Below the pieces are notes generated by a model. That model saw only the letters and a program-made list of their open reading frames with translations, was not told where the DNA came from and made no database searches. Shown one piece after another: positions 34,467 through 44,141 of a DNA stretch of 64,000 nucleotides; position 1 is the first letter of the stretch; the number at the start of each line of letters is the position of its first letter. Source of the DNA: WHSW01 sp963828755 (GTDB lineage Bacteria > Actinomycetota > Thermoleophilia > Solirubrobacterales > 70-9); assembly GCA_963828755.1 (NCBI GenBank), contig CAWHFY010000009.1, positions 1-64,000 of the forward strand. Direction: 5' to 3'. The position numbers and the translations under genes were made by a program.

Positions 34467-34924
34467 GTCGCCACCGGCGCCAATGTCGCCGCGAGCACCT
34501 CGTCGGCGACCTCGTCGACCCGCGCGGCGACCGGGGCCGAGAGCTCGAGGCCGAGGCCGAAGCTTGCTCCCTCGATCCCGAACACGATCAGCTCCCGCGG
34601 CAGCCGGCCGAGGCTGCGGGCGAGCTCGATCACCTCGCCGAGCCCGAACGAGTGCGACGAGGCCGGGCTCGAGATCTCGATCCTGCTGCCCGCGATCGGC
34701 TCGAGCCGGTGCAGCCGCCCCGGTTGCGGGCCGGCGACCGCGTCGATGACCAGCGCCCTCTGCGCCCCGTCCCAGCGCTCGATCAGCGCGCTCGGCTCGC
34801 GCTCCAGCTCGATCACGCTCAGCTCCGGCGCCCGGACCCGGACCCGCCGCGCGACCCGCGGGCCGACGCCGTCGTCGCCGCGCAGCTCATTGCCGATTCC
34901 GATCACGAGGGTTTCGCCGCTCAT
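34463..34924 (-). CDS. [NiFe] hydrogenase maturation protease (HyaD/HycI-type)
   Basis: A 153-residue endopeptidase that removes the C-terminal tail of the hydrogenase large subunit after nickel insertion. N-terminal VIGIGNELRGDDGVGP with its nickel-sensing Glu/Asp, the VIDAVAG motif (Asp near residue 58) and SSHSFGL (His) are conserved. ATG 34924 overlaps the large-subunit TGA (ATGA), and its own TGA overlaps ppdK. It acts on the gene product immediately upstream. Confidence 0.88.
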   Translation of the reverse strand: MSGETLVIGIGNELRGDDGVGPRVARRVRVRAPELSVIELEREPSALIERWDGAQRALVIDAVAGPQPGRLHRLEPIAGSRIEISSPASSHSFGLGEVIELARSLGRLPRELIVFGIEGASFGLGLELSAPVAARVDEVADEVLAATLAPVAT

Positions 34925-36231
34925 CCGCGATCGAGCTCCAGGCGCAGGAAGTGGGTCGAGCACGAGATGCATGGGTCGTAGTTGCGGACCGCCTGCTCGC
35001 AACGCCACTGCAGGTCGTCGTCGAGCAGCTCGAGGTTCTCCTGTACGTACTCGCGCACGTCGTTCTCGATCGAGGCGAGGTTCTGCGAGGTCGGGGGCAC
35101 GATGGTCGCCTTGGCGATCCGGCCGTCGGGCTCGAGCCGGTACCGGTGCCACAGCATCCCTCGCGGCGCCTCGGTCCAGCCGCAGCCGTCGCCGGCGGCG
35201 GGCTCGGCCGTAGCCGCCGGAGGCTCGGGCGGCTCATAGGCGGCGATGATCTGCAGGGCCTCGTCGGCGGCGTAGAGCATCTCCACCGAGCGCACCAGCA
35301 GGCTCTTGAACGGGTTGCGACACCCGGACTCGAGCCCCGCGGACTCGGCGGCGTCGAGCGCCAGCGGCGAGAGACGGTCACGGTTGAGCGCGTGGCGGGC
35401 GAGCGGCCCGAGCACGTAGTTGCCGCGGCCGACGATCCGCGCGTGCAGCGCGGTCGAGTGGGGGACCTGCTCCTCGACCACGTGCTCGGGGAACTCGGCC
35501 GGGGAGATCTCGAGCCCCGCGGTGGAGACCAGCCTGCCCCCCTCGAGCGGGTACTCGCCTCCGCCGGCCTCCGAGCGCAGCGCCGCGAGCTCGGTGCCGA
35601 GCGTGCGCTCCGGGTAGTCGAGCTCGCCGGCCCAGCGGACGGTCTCGATCAGGTGTTCGCGGGCGCGCGCGAGCCGCTGCGCCACCGGTGCCAGCTCGGC
35701 GGCGGTCGGGGCGCGGTGAAAGCCGCCGACGCGGGGGTTGACCGGGTGCACCGAGCGGCCGCCGATCGCGGCGATCAGCTGGTTGCCCGCCTGCTTGATC
35801 GCGAGCCCGCGCTCGACCAGTTCGCCGTGGCCGTCGTTGGCCATCTCGATTGCCCCCGGGTAGCCCAGGAAGTCGGGCGCGTGCAGCATGAACACGTGCA
35901 GGGCGTGGCTCTCGAGCCACTCGCCGCAGTAGATCAGCCGGCGCAGCAATCGGACCGGCTCGTCGACCTCGATCCCGAGCGCGTCCTCGATCGCCGCGCA
36001 CGCGCTGAGCTGGTAGGCGATCGGGCAGATGCCGCAGATCCGGGAGGTGATGTCCGCAACCTCGTCGAAGCGGCGGCCACGCAACAGCGCCTCGAAGAAG
36101 CGCGGCGGCTCGAAGATCTCGAGGCGCACGTCCTCGACCTCGCCCGAGCGGACCCGGACGTGCAGGGCGCCCTCGCCCTCGACTCGGGCGAGCGCCCCGA
36201 CCTTGATCGTCGTCGTCTGCGGCTCAGTCAT
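34921..36231 (-). CDS. hydA: [NiFe] hydrogenase large (alpha) subunit, group 3b-like
   Basis: A 436-residue catalytic subunit that oxidises or produces H2 at the NiFe site. Both ligand motifs are present: RICGICP (L1, about residue 58) and DPCISCSTHF (L2, near the C-terminus). A nine-residue tail after the His would be cut by the protease encoded downstream. ATG 36231 (TEPQTTTIKVGALARVEGEG) is preferred over the upstream start at 36252. It overlaps the small-subunit stop by 8 bp. The subunit set (NAD(P)-binding, small, large, Fe-S) indicates a cytoplasmic, NAD(P)-linked enzyme of the sulfhydrogenase class. Confidence 0.92.
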   Translation of the reverse strand: MTEPQTTTIKVGALARVEGEGALHVRVRSGEVEDVRLEIFEPPRFFEALLRGRRFDEVADITSRICGICPIAYQLSACAAIEDALGIEVDEPVRLLRRLIYCGEWLESHALHVFMLHAPDFLGYPGAIEMANDGHGELVERGLAIKQAGNQLIAAIGGRSVHPVNPRVGGFHRAPTAAELAPVAQRLARAREHLIETVRWAGELDYPERTLGTELAALRSEAGGGEYPLEGGRLVSTAGLEISPAEFPEHVVEEQVPHSTALHARIVGRGNYVLGPLARHALNRDRLSPLALDAAESAGLESGCRNPFKSLLVRSVEMLYAADEALQIIAAYEPPEPPAATAEPAAGDGCGWTEAPRGMLWHRYRLEPDGRIAKATIVPPTSQNLASIENDVREYVQENLELLDDDLQWRCEQAVRNYDPCISCSTHFLRLELDRG

Positions 36232-37015
36232 GCTCGACTCGCTCCACCGCAATGCTCTCAGCCCGGAACTCGGGCGCCGAGTTGTTGATCTGGCGGTAGG
36301 CGTCGACCAGCTCGTCGTCGGGCACGCCGAGCCGCTCCCACCAAGCGGTCAGCGAGCTCGTGTTCGGGGTCTCCTTCGGCCCGAAGCAGCCGTAGCAGCC
36401 GCGGTTGTAGGCCGGGCAGATCGCGCCGCACCCGGCGTGCGTGACCGGCCCCAGGCACGGCGTCCCGTGGGCGACCATGACGCAGACGTTGCCGCGCTGC
36501 TTGCACTCGACGCAGACCGACTGCGACGACACCCGCGGCGGCCGCCCGGCGAGGTGGGCGCTGACCACCTCGAGCAGCTGCGCCCCGTCGACCGGGCAGC
36601 CCTGAAGCTCGAAGTCGACCTTGACGTGGTCGCGGATCGGGGTCGAGGTCGCCAGGGTCGAGATGTACTCTGGGCTCGCGTACACGGCGTCGACGAAGCC
36701 GTCGATCGAGCTGAAGTTGCGCAGCGCCTGGATCCCGCCCGCCGTCGCGCAGGCGCCGATGGTGACCAGGGCGCGCGAGGCCGCCCGCACTTCGCGGATC
36801 CGCTCGGCGTCCTCCGGTGTGGTCACCGAGCCCTCGACCAGCGAGAGGTCGTACGGCCCGTCGGCGGTCGCCCGGGTGGCCTCGAGGAAGTAGGCGATCT
36901 CGACCGCGTCGGCGAGCGCCAGCAGCTCGTGCTCGAGGTTGAGCAGCGAGAGCTGGCAGCCGTCGCAGGAGGCGAACTTCCAGACGGCGAGCTTTGGGCG
37001 GGCGGAGGCGCTCAT
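36224..37015 (-). CDS. hydD: [NiFe] hydrogenase small (delta) subunit
   Basis: A 263-residue iron-sulfur subunit. The proximal cluster starts with FASCDGCQLSLL, followed by EGSVTTPED, GACATAGG and a ferredoxin-type Cys cluster (CVECKQRGNVCV; later CGAICPAYNRGCYGC). It carries electrons from the NiFe site to the flavin subunit. The ATG overlaps the upstream flavoprotein TGA (ATGA). No Tat signal is present, in line with a cytoplasmic enzyme. Confidence 0.92.
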   Translation of the reverse strand: MSASARPKLAVWKFASCDGCQLSLLNLEHELLALADAVEIAYFLEATRATADGPYDLSLVEGSVTTPEDAERIREVRAASRALVTIGACATAGGIQALRNFSSIDGFVDAVYASPEYISTLATSTPIRDHVKVDFELQGCPVDGAQLLEVVSAHLAGRPPRVSSQSVCVECKQRGNVCVMVAHGTPCLGPVTHAGCGAICPAYNRGCYGCFGPKETPNTSSLTAWWERLGVPDDELVDAYRQINNSAPEFRAESIAVERVEHD

Positions 37016-37827
37016 CGCTCCCTGACCGAGAGCGGGCCAGCGACCCGATCCCACTCGAACACGGGGCCGTCACGGCAGATGAACTCGCCGCCGAGCTGGC
37101 AGTGCCCGCAGTGGCCGACCGCGCAGCGCATGTTGCGCTCCAGCGAGACGAAGACGCGCGAGCTCGGGATCCCGAGCTCGACCGCGGCCGCCACCGAGAA
37201 GCGCATCATCACCTCGGGGCCGCAGGCGAGGACGGTGGTCGCCTCGGGGTCGAGGTCGGCGCGCTCGAGCAGGCCGGGGACGACCCCGACCTGACCGCGC
37301 CAGTCGGAGCCGGCGACGTCGACGGTGAGCCCGAGCTCGAGGTCGTCGCGCGCGGCCCAGCGCTCGAGCTCGTCGCGGTAGAGCAGCTGCTCGGGGGCGC
37401 GCCCGCCGTAGAGGACGATCACCCGGCGGTGGCGGTCGCGCTCGGCGAGCGCGGCGTAGATCGCCGGCCGCAACGGCGCGAGGCCGAGTCCGCCGGCCAC
37501 GAAGACGACGTCGCCACCCGCGGGCGGTCGGGGCCAGGCGCGCCCGAACGGTCCGCGGACGCCGAGCCGGTCCGACTCGCGCGCGGCGCAGATCGCCTTC
37601 GTCACGGCGCCGACCGAGCGCACCGTGTGCACGAGCTGATCCGGGCGCTGCGGATCGCCGCTGACCGAGATCGGCGCCTCGCCGACCCCGAACGCGTAGA
37701 GCATCGTGAACTGGCCCGGCTCGAACGCGAGCGGTTCGCCGGCGTCGCTGCGCAGGACGAGGGTCTGGGTATCGGTGGTCTCCGCACGGGTCGAGACGAC
37801 GCTGAACGCGGTCGGTGCGCCGGCCAT
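37012..37827 (-). CDS. hydG: Hydrogenase FAD/NAD(P)-binding (gamma) subunit
   Basis: A 271-residue ferredoxin-NADP reductase-like subunit, the site of NAD(P) reduction. The FAD domain has FEPGQFTMLYAFGVGEAPIS, the NAD(P) domain VVFVAGGLGLAPLRPAI, and the C-terminus a [2Fe-2S] Cys set (RCAVGHCGHCQLGGEFIC), as in dihydroorotate dehydrogenase electron-transfer and sulfhydrogenase gamma subunits. Start and stop overlap both neighbours (TGATG upstream, ATGA downstream). Confidence 0.9.
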   Translation of the reverse strand: MAGAPTAFSVVSTRAETTDTQTLVLRSDAGEPLAFEPGQFTMLYAFGVGEAPISVSGDPQRPDQLVHTVRSVGAVTKAICAARESDRLGVRGPFGRAWPRPPAGGDVVFVAGGLGLAPLRPAIYAALAERDRHRRVIVLYGGRAPEQLLYRDELERWAARDDLELGLTVDVAGSDWRGQVGVVPGLLERADLDPEATTVLACGPEVMMRFSVAAAVELGIPSSRVFVSLERNMRCAVGHCGHCQLGGEFICRDGPVFEWDRVAGPLSVRER

Positions 37828-38300
37828 CAGCTCGGCGCCGGGCCGGGGTTGCCGTACACGTCGAGCAGCCGCATCCGGGTCGCCTGCAGGCGCTCGGTGA
37901 TCACCGCCGAGAACCGGGTGACGAGCGCGTATCCCAATTCGTGGTCGGCGTCGCACTTGCCGCGCAGGCAGGCGCCGTCGAAGGCGATCGCGTGCACGTC
38001 CTCGACGGCGCGGGCGTCGAAGCGAACCCGGTGTGGCTCGAACAGCCAGGACCAGCCGAGGACCTCGCCGGCGTCGAGCGTCTCGACCACCATCGGCGCG
38101 CGGGCGGGGGCCGCGATCTCGAGCGCCACCCGGCCGCGGCGGATCGCGTAGAAGGTGGCCGCGTTGTCGCCCTCGCGGAACACGTAGGCGCCGGCCCCGA
38201 TCACCTCGGTGCGTCCGCAGCCGGCGATCAGCTCGAGCTGATCGGGGTCGAGCCCTTCGAACAGTTTCAGCTCGCCGGTCAGCTCGGCGATCGTCTTCAT
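37827..38300 (-). CDS. Cyclic nucleotide-binding (CRP-type) domain protein
   Basis: A 157-residue stand-alone cNMP-binding domain: LFEGLDPDQLELIAGCGR at the start, the phosphate-cassette region (GAYVFREGDNAATFYAIRRG) and GEVLGWSWLF. There is no HTH, so it is not a CRP-like transcription factor. The Arg/Ser residues that bind cyclic phosphate are not clearly conserved. Sitting between the Fe-S and flavin subunits, it probably regulates the hydrogenase complex directly. ATG 38300 follows a 26-bp tandem repeat that carries GGAG. Confidence 0.8.
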   Translation of the reverse strand: MKTIAELTGELKLFEGLDPDQLELIAGCGRTEVIGAGAYVFREGDNAATFYAIRRGRVALEIAAPARAPMVVETLDAGEVLGWSWLFEPHRVRFDARAVEDVHAIAFDGACLRGKCDADHELGYALVTRFSAVITERLQATRMRLLDVYGNPGPAPS

Positions 38301-38302
38301 CA

Positions 38303-38351
38303 GCGGGCTCCATCCGTCGGAATCATTGGCGGGCTCCATCCGTCGGAATCA

Positions 38352-38371
<20 letters not shown>
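38303..38371 (-). repeat. 26-bp tandem repeat, 2.6 copies
   Basis: Copies begin at 38303, 38329 and 38355 (GCGGGCTCCATCCGTCGG plus about 8 bp). The array covers the end of the Fe-S subunit gene and the gap before the cNMP-binding gene. On the minus strand each unit carries GGATGGAGCCCGC, and its junctions contain TGATG or AATGA, so the unit duplicates a stop/Shine-Dalgarno region. Confidence 0.85.
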
Positions 38372-39463
<1,092 letters not shown>

Positions 39464-39467
<4 letters not shown>

Positions 39468-40999
39468 CGGATCCCGGCCCGCTTCGAGAGCGACACGGCA
39501 CGCTCGAGGTCGGCGCTCAGCCGCTCGAGATGATCCGCCATCTCGCCGCCGTTGCGCTTGCCGATCTCACGTAGCCACCCTATCCGGCGCCGGACATCCG
39601 AGAGCGCCGCGTCGGCGCTCCCGAACTGCGAGTCGAGCCGGCGGGTCGCGCCATCCGCCTCGTCCGCCTCGCCGGCGAGGCGGCGCCACTCGGCGCGGCG
39701 GGCAAGATGGTCGGCCGGGACCATGAAGTCGAGCTGCTCGACCAGCTTCAGCCAGCCGAGCGCGCCGGCGTAGTCGCCCACCCCGGCGTCGGCGTCAGCG
39801 GCGGCGAGCAGCAGCTCGGCGGGCTCGGGCGGCGACGGGTCGGCGCTCGATCCGGCCTCGGCGGTGGCGCGGACGTCGACCAGCTTCAGGTCCTGCGGGA
39901 CGGGGGTGAGGCTGAGCCGGGCGGAGAGGCGCTCGCCCGCCACCTTCGCGGCCGGCCACCATAGGGCGCGCCCATCGGCCGTACTTGCCTCGTCGCCTCC
40001 GGCGATCCGGGCGCGGATGTACTCGGCCGGCCCGCCGGTGACCATCGTCGCGCGCAGCACCGGATCGAAGCCGCGGCGCGGGACCCGTGCCCCGGCGCGG
40101 GTCGCGATCCCGGCGGCGGCGATCTCGGCCTGCTGGGCGGCCAGGCCGCCCTGCTTGATCGGGTGACTGGTCGCGTCGCCCACCGCCCAGACGCTGTCGA
40201 GCCCGTCGACGTGCATCTGCACGTCGATCGCGAGGAAGCCCGCGGGCGTGCTGGGAAGCCCCTCGATCGTGGGCCCGCGCAGGCGCGCCAGGCCGATGAC
40301 CGCGTCCGCTCGGACCGCCTCGCGATCCTCGAGCTCGAGCTCGCCGGCCTCGAAGCCGAGCGCCCGCGCGCCCGTGATCAGCTCAACCCCGGCCTCGGCG
40401 AGCCGCGCCTCGACCAGCGAGACGGCGGGCGGACCGGCGACCTTCAGCGGCTCGCGCTCATGGGTGATGAGGATGACCTCGACCCCCTCGAGGCGCCGCG
40501 CACGGACCTCGGCGGCGGTCAGCAGGGCGAGCTCGTAGGCGGGCAGCGACCATTCGGTTCCCGGTGGGACGGCGAACGCGATCCGCCGCATCTCGCGATG
40601 GCCCAGTTGCTCCAGCACCCGCGCGAACTCGGCAGGCGGTCCGGGAAAGGTAAGCGCGCCGGCGATGCCCGGTTCGGCGATCGCACCGACGGCGACGAGC
40701 AGCGAATCGAAGCGCAGCGAGCGCCCACCGCTCGTCGTCGCGACTCCGGCTGCGGCGTCGACCGCGGCGAGCGAGTCGCGAATGTGGTGGGCACCGGTCT
40801 CCGCGGTCAGGTCGGTGAGCTCGATGCGCGCCGGCTCGGGCCCGCCGAACGGTTGCGCGACCAGCTGCGCACGCTGCACATAGCTATCGGCCGGCGCCAG
40901 CAGTTCGATCGTGACCAGGTCGCCGGCTAGCTCGTCCAGCGCGAGCAGCGCCTCGATCCCGCCGACCCCGGCGCCGGCAATCAATACGCTGTGAGCCAT
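39464..40999 (-). CDS. NDH-2/sulfide:quinone reductase-like FAD oxidoreductase
   Basis: A 511-residue flavoprotein, first gene of the hydrogenase-ppdK operon. Residues 1-370 form the two-dinucleotide-binding-domain fold: SVLIAGAGVGGIEALLAL (FAD), LLVAVGA, and the C-terminal FAD contact VWAVGDATSHPIKQGG. A 140-residue C-terminal extension (LVEQLDFMVPADHLARRAEW) is helical and not part of the usual enzyme. The SQR active-site Cys pair is not evident. It could pass electrons between the hydrogenase pool and quinones. ATG 40999 is chosen (AHSVLIAGAG) over the open frame to 41053. Confidence 0.75.
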
Positions 41000-41138
41000 A
41001 CCGCTCAACCTAGTCGCGCCGGCGCTCAGCTTCAAACCGCACTCGGCACCCACCGGCGCCGGTAGTCAACCCGGATGCCGCAGCGCCCCGTCGAGCCTAG
41101 GTTGGTGACTACGGAATGCGAGGAAGCGAGGTCTGCGG
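41000..41138. promoter_or_regulatory. Divergent promoter region of hydrogenase and POR operons
   Basis: 139 bp between divergent starts. An inverted repeat, GTAGTCA (41062-41068) / TGACTAC (41106-41112), could bind a shared regulator. On the minus strand TTGAAG and TAGGTT with a 17-bp spacer form a possible promoter just before the flavoprotein gene. One control region may therefore serve both operons. Confidence 0.45.
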
Positions 41139-41744
41139 GTGTTCGCGGTCAGGATTCACGGGAGAGGCGGCCAGGGAGTGGTCACCGCGGCTGAGCTGCT
41201 TTCGGTCGCGGCCTTCGACGAGGGCCGCCACGCGCAGGCCTTCCCCACCTTCGGCTCCGAGCGCACCGGCGCGCCGGTCGTCTCATTCTGCCGCATCGAC
41301 GACCGGACGATCCGCAACCGCGAGCCGATCGCCGAACCGAACGCGGTGATCGTCCAGGAGCCGACGCTGCTGCACCAGGTCAACCTCTTCGACGGCGTCG
41401 ACACCGGCGGCTACGTGCTCATCAACAGCTCGCGGACGCTCGGCGATCTCGGCATCGACGAGTTCGCCACGCAGTTCGCGCCGGGGCGACTGCTCACCCT
41501 GCCGGCGACGGAGATCGCCCGCGAGCACCTCGGCCGCCCGCTCCCGAACGCGGTCCTGCTCGGCGGTTTCGCCGCGCTCACCGGGATCGTCTCGATCGAC
41601 TCGGTCTCGAAGGCGATCCGCGAACGCTTCCCCGGCAAACTCGGCGACGGCAACATCTCCGGCGCCAAGGCCGCCCACGCATACGTCGCCCAGGAACTCG
41701 AGCGAGTGGCGAGCCGCGTGCGACGAGAGACGAGCCATGCTTGA
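41139..41744 (+). CDS. porC: 2-oxoacid:acceptor oxidoreductase gamma subunit
   Basis: A 201-residue gamma subunit: FAVRIHGRGGQGVVTAAELL at the N-terminus, PTFGSERTGAPV, and a conserved PNAVLLGGFAALTG. It forms the core of pyruvate (or 2-oxoacid):ferredoxin oxidoreductase with the next two genes. GTG 41139 is the start. Its end overlaps the alpha gene by 8 bp. CGAGAGACGAG near its 3' end resembles the heptad repeats seen elsewhere. Confidence 0.9.
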   Translation: MFAVRIHGRGGQGVVTAAELLSVAAFDEGRHAQAFPTFGSERTGAPVVSFCRIDDRTIRNREPIAEPNAVIVQEPTLLHQVNLFDGVDTGGYVLINSSRTLGDLGIDEFATQFAPGRLLTLPATEIAREHLGRPLPNAVLLGGFAALTGIVSIDSVSKAIRERFPGKLGDGNISGAKAAHAYVAQELERVASRVRRETSHA

Positions 41745-42996
41745 GCAGCTAGAAGGCTCCGAAGCCATCGCCCGCACCGTCGCCCGCTGCCGCCCCGAGG
41801 TGATCTCGGCCTACCCGATCTCGCCCCAGACGCACATCGTCGAAGGGCTCTCGGACCTCGTTCGCACGGGCGAGCTCGCGCCGTGCGAATACATGATGGT
41901 CGAGTCCGAGTTCGCTGCGATGTCGGCGTGCATCGGCGCCTCCGCCGCGGGAGCGCGCACGTATACGGCGACCGCCAGCCAGGGAATCCTCTACATGGCC
42001 GAGGCGCTGTTCAACGCGTCGGGGCTCGGGTTGCCGATCGTAATGACGGTGGCCAACCGGGCGATCGGGGCGCCGATCAACATCTGGAACGACCACTCCG
42101 ACTCGATGTCGATGCGTGACTCGGGCTGGATCCAGCTCTACGCGGAGACCAATCAGGAGGCCGCCGATCTGCACGTGCAGGCATTCCGGCTCGCCGAGCG
42201 GCTCTCGCTCCCGGTCATGGTCTGCATGGACGGATTCATCCTCACGCACGCGTTCGAGGAGGTCGAGGTTCCCGAGCAGGAGCCCGTCGACGCCTTCCTG
42301 CCGCCATTCGAGCCACACCAGCTGCTCGACCCGGCCGACCCGATGACGATCGGCGCGATGGTCGGCCCGGAGGCGTTCACCGAGGTCAAATACCTGATGC
42401 ACGCGAAGCAGCTCGAGGCCCTGGACGCGATCCCTGAGATCGCCGCCGACTTCGAGCGGACCTTCGGCCGCGACTCCGGTGGCCTCCTGCGCCGTTACCG
42501 CACCGACGACGCCGAGACGATCGTCGTCGCGCTCGGCTCGGTCATGGGGACGATCGAGGACGTCGTCGACGAGCTCCGCGACCAGGACGTAAAGATCGGC
42601 GTGCTCGGGATCAAGTGCTTTCGCCCCTACCCGCTCGAAGAGGTTCGCGAAGCCCTCGCCGGCGCGCAGCGGGTGGTCGTGCTCGAAAAGGCCTTCGCGG
42701 TCGGTGCTGGAGGGATCGTCGGCCAGAACGTCCGTCTCGCACTCTCGGGGCTGGTGCCGCGGGTCTACGACGTGGTCGCCGGGCTCGGCGGCCGCCCGAT
42801 CACGAAGCCGTCGCTGCACGCGCTCTTCGCCGAGGCGCTCGCCGACCGGCTCGAGCCGGGGCGGATGCACTTCCTCGATCTGAAGCGCGACGTGGTCGAG
42901 CGCGAGCTGGAGCGCATGCGGGAAGGCAAGCGCCCCGGCCCACATGCGGAAAACATCGTCCGCGAGCTCGGCATCGTCGCCGCGCGCTCGCATTAG
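41737..42996 (+). CDS. porA: Pyruvate:ferredoxin oxidoreductase alpha subunit
   Basis: A 419-residue alpha subunit. ISAYPISPQTHIVEGLSDLV is the conserved N-terminal active-site stretch (YPITP-type). TASQGILYMAEALF and PIVMTVANRAIGAP follow, and a transketolase C-terminal domain (VGVLGIKCFRPYP-like) is at about residue 285. It binds substrate and CoA together with the beta subunit. ATG 41737 overlaps the gamma gene. Confidence 0.92.
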   Translation: MLEQLEGSEAIARTVARCRPEVISAYPISPQTHIVEGLSDLVRTGELAPCEYMMVESEFAAMSACIGASAAGARTYTATASQGILYMAEALFNASGLGLPIVMTVANRAIGAPINIWNDHSDSMSMRDSGWIQLYAETNQEAADLHVQAFRLAERLSLPVMVCMDGFILTHAFEEVEVPEQEPVDAFLPPFEPHQLLDPADPMTIGAMVGPEAFTEVKYLMHAKQLEALDAIPEIAADFERTFGRDSGGLLRRYRTDDAETIVVALGSVMGTIEDVVDELRDQDVKIGVLGIKCFRPYPLEEVREALAGAQRVVVLEKAFAVGAGGIVGQNVRLALSGLVPRVYDVVAGLGGRPITKPSLHALFAEALADRLEPGRMHFLDLKRDVVERELERMREGKRPGPHAENIVRELGIVAARSH

Positions 42997-43010
42997 GGCT
43001 GAGAGCCGAG

Positions 43011-44141
43011 ATGCCGGAACAGAGAATCAAGAGCTACCAGGTCGGGACCTACGCGGTCGGCAATCGGCTGCTCGGCCCCGAGGAGCGCTCGGTGCAGGCG
43101 CGCATGGACCGCTCGAACACGCTCACGTCCGGGCACCGCGCCTGCCAGGGCTGCGGCGAGGCGCTCGGCGCCCGCTACGTCCTCGATGCCGCGATGCGGG
43201 CCACGCAGGGGAGCATGGTCGCCGCCAACGCGACCGGCTGCCTCGAGGTCTTCTCGACCCCGTTTCCGGAGTCGTCCTGGCAGCTGCCCTGGATCCACTC
43301 GCTGTTCGGTAACGCGCCCGCCGTAGCCAGCGGGGTGGCCGCAGCGATGCGCGCCAAGGGCCGCGAGGACATCCGCGTCGTCGGGCAGGCGGGCGACGGC
43401 GGCACCGTCGACATCGGCTTCGCCTGCCTCTCCGGAATGTTCGAGCGCGGCGACGACGTGCTCTTCGTCTGTTACGACAACGAGGCCTACATGAACACTG
43501 GCGTGCAGCGTTCCGGGGCGACCCCACCGGCGGCGCGCACGGCGAACACGAAGCCGGTCGGCACGGAGCCGGGCAACGTCTTCGGCCAGGGCAAGAACGT
43601 GCCGATGATCGCGATGGCCCACGAGATCCCGTATGTCGCCACCGGCACCGTCGCCGAGCCGCGCGACCTCGAGGCCAAGGTGACGAAGGCGATGGAGATC
43701 CGCGGCGCCCGCTACATCCACGTCTTCGTTCCCTGTCCGCTCGGCTGGGGATCGGCCTCCCAGGACACGATCCGGCTCGCCCGCCTGGTCAAGGAGACCG
43801 GCCTGTTCCCCGTCTTCGAGGCTGAGCACGGCGAGGTCACCGCGGTCTCGAAGATCCGCCGACACGTGCCGGTGACCGAGTACCTCAAGCTGCAGCGCCG
43901 CTATGCGCACCTGTTCAAGGACCCGCCCCGCACGGACGTGCTCGATCGCCTGCAGGCGATCGCCGACCGCAATATCGAGCGCTTCGGCCTGCTCACTGAT
44001 CGCGAGCAGGCGGCGGACATGCCCGGGGAGGCCACAGATCGCGCCGGGCTGTCGACCGACTATCCGCGCGAGGCCCCCGACACGGAGGCCGAGAGCAACC
44101 TCACCCGGCTGCTCGAGGAAACACACGGGAGCCCGAGATGA
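43011..44141 (+). CDS. porB: Pyruvate:ferredoxin oxidoreductase beta subunit
   Basis: A 376-residue TPP and iron-sulfur subunit. N-terminal cluster Cys in GHRACQGCGEALGAR and further Cys (ATGCLEVFS) are present. The TPP motif starts VGQAGDGGTVDIG and ends DNEAYMNTGVQRSGATP, the form typical of pyruvate rather than 2-oxoglutarate enzymes. A C-terminal extension (about residues 320-376) is acidic and unusual. The stop overlaps the next ATG (ATGA). Confidence 0.92.
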   Translation: MPEQRIKSYQVGTYAVGNRLLGPEERSVQARMDRSNTLTSGHRACQGCGEALGARYVLDAAMRATQGSMVAANATGCLEVFSTPFPESSWQLPWIHSLFGNAPAVASGVAAAMRAKGREDIRVVGQAGDGGTVDIGFACLSGMFERGDDVLFVCYDNEAYMNTGVQRSGATPPAARTANTKPVGTEPGNVFGQGKNVPMIAMAHEIPYVATGTVAEPRDLEAKVTKAMEIRGARYIHVFVPCPLGWGSASQDTIRLARLVKETGLFPVFEAEHGEVTAVSKIRRHVPVTEYLKLQRRYAHLFKDPPRTDVLDRLQAIADRNIERFGLLTDREQAADMPGEATDRAGLSTDYPREAPDTEAESNLTRLLEETHGSPR

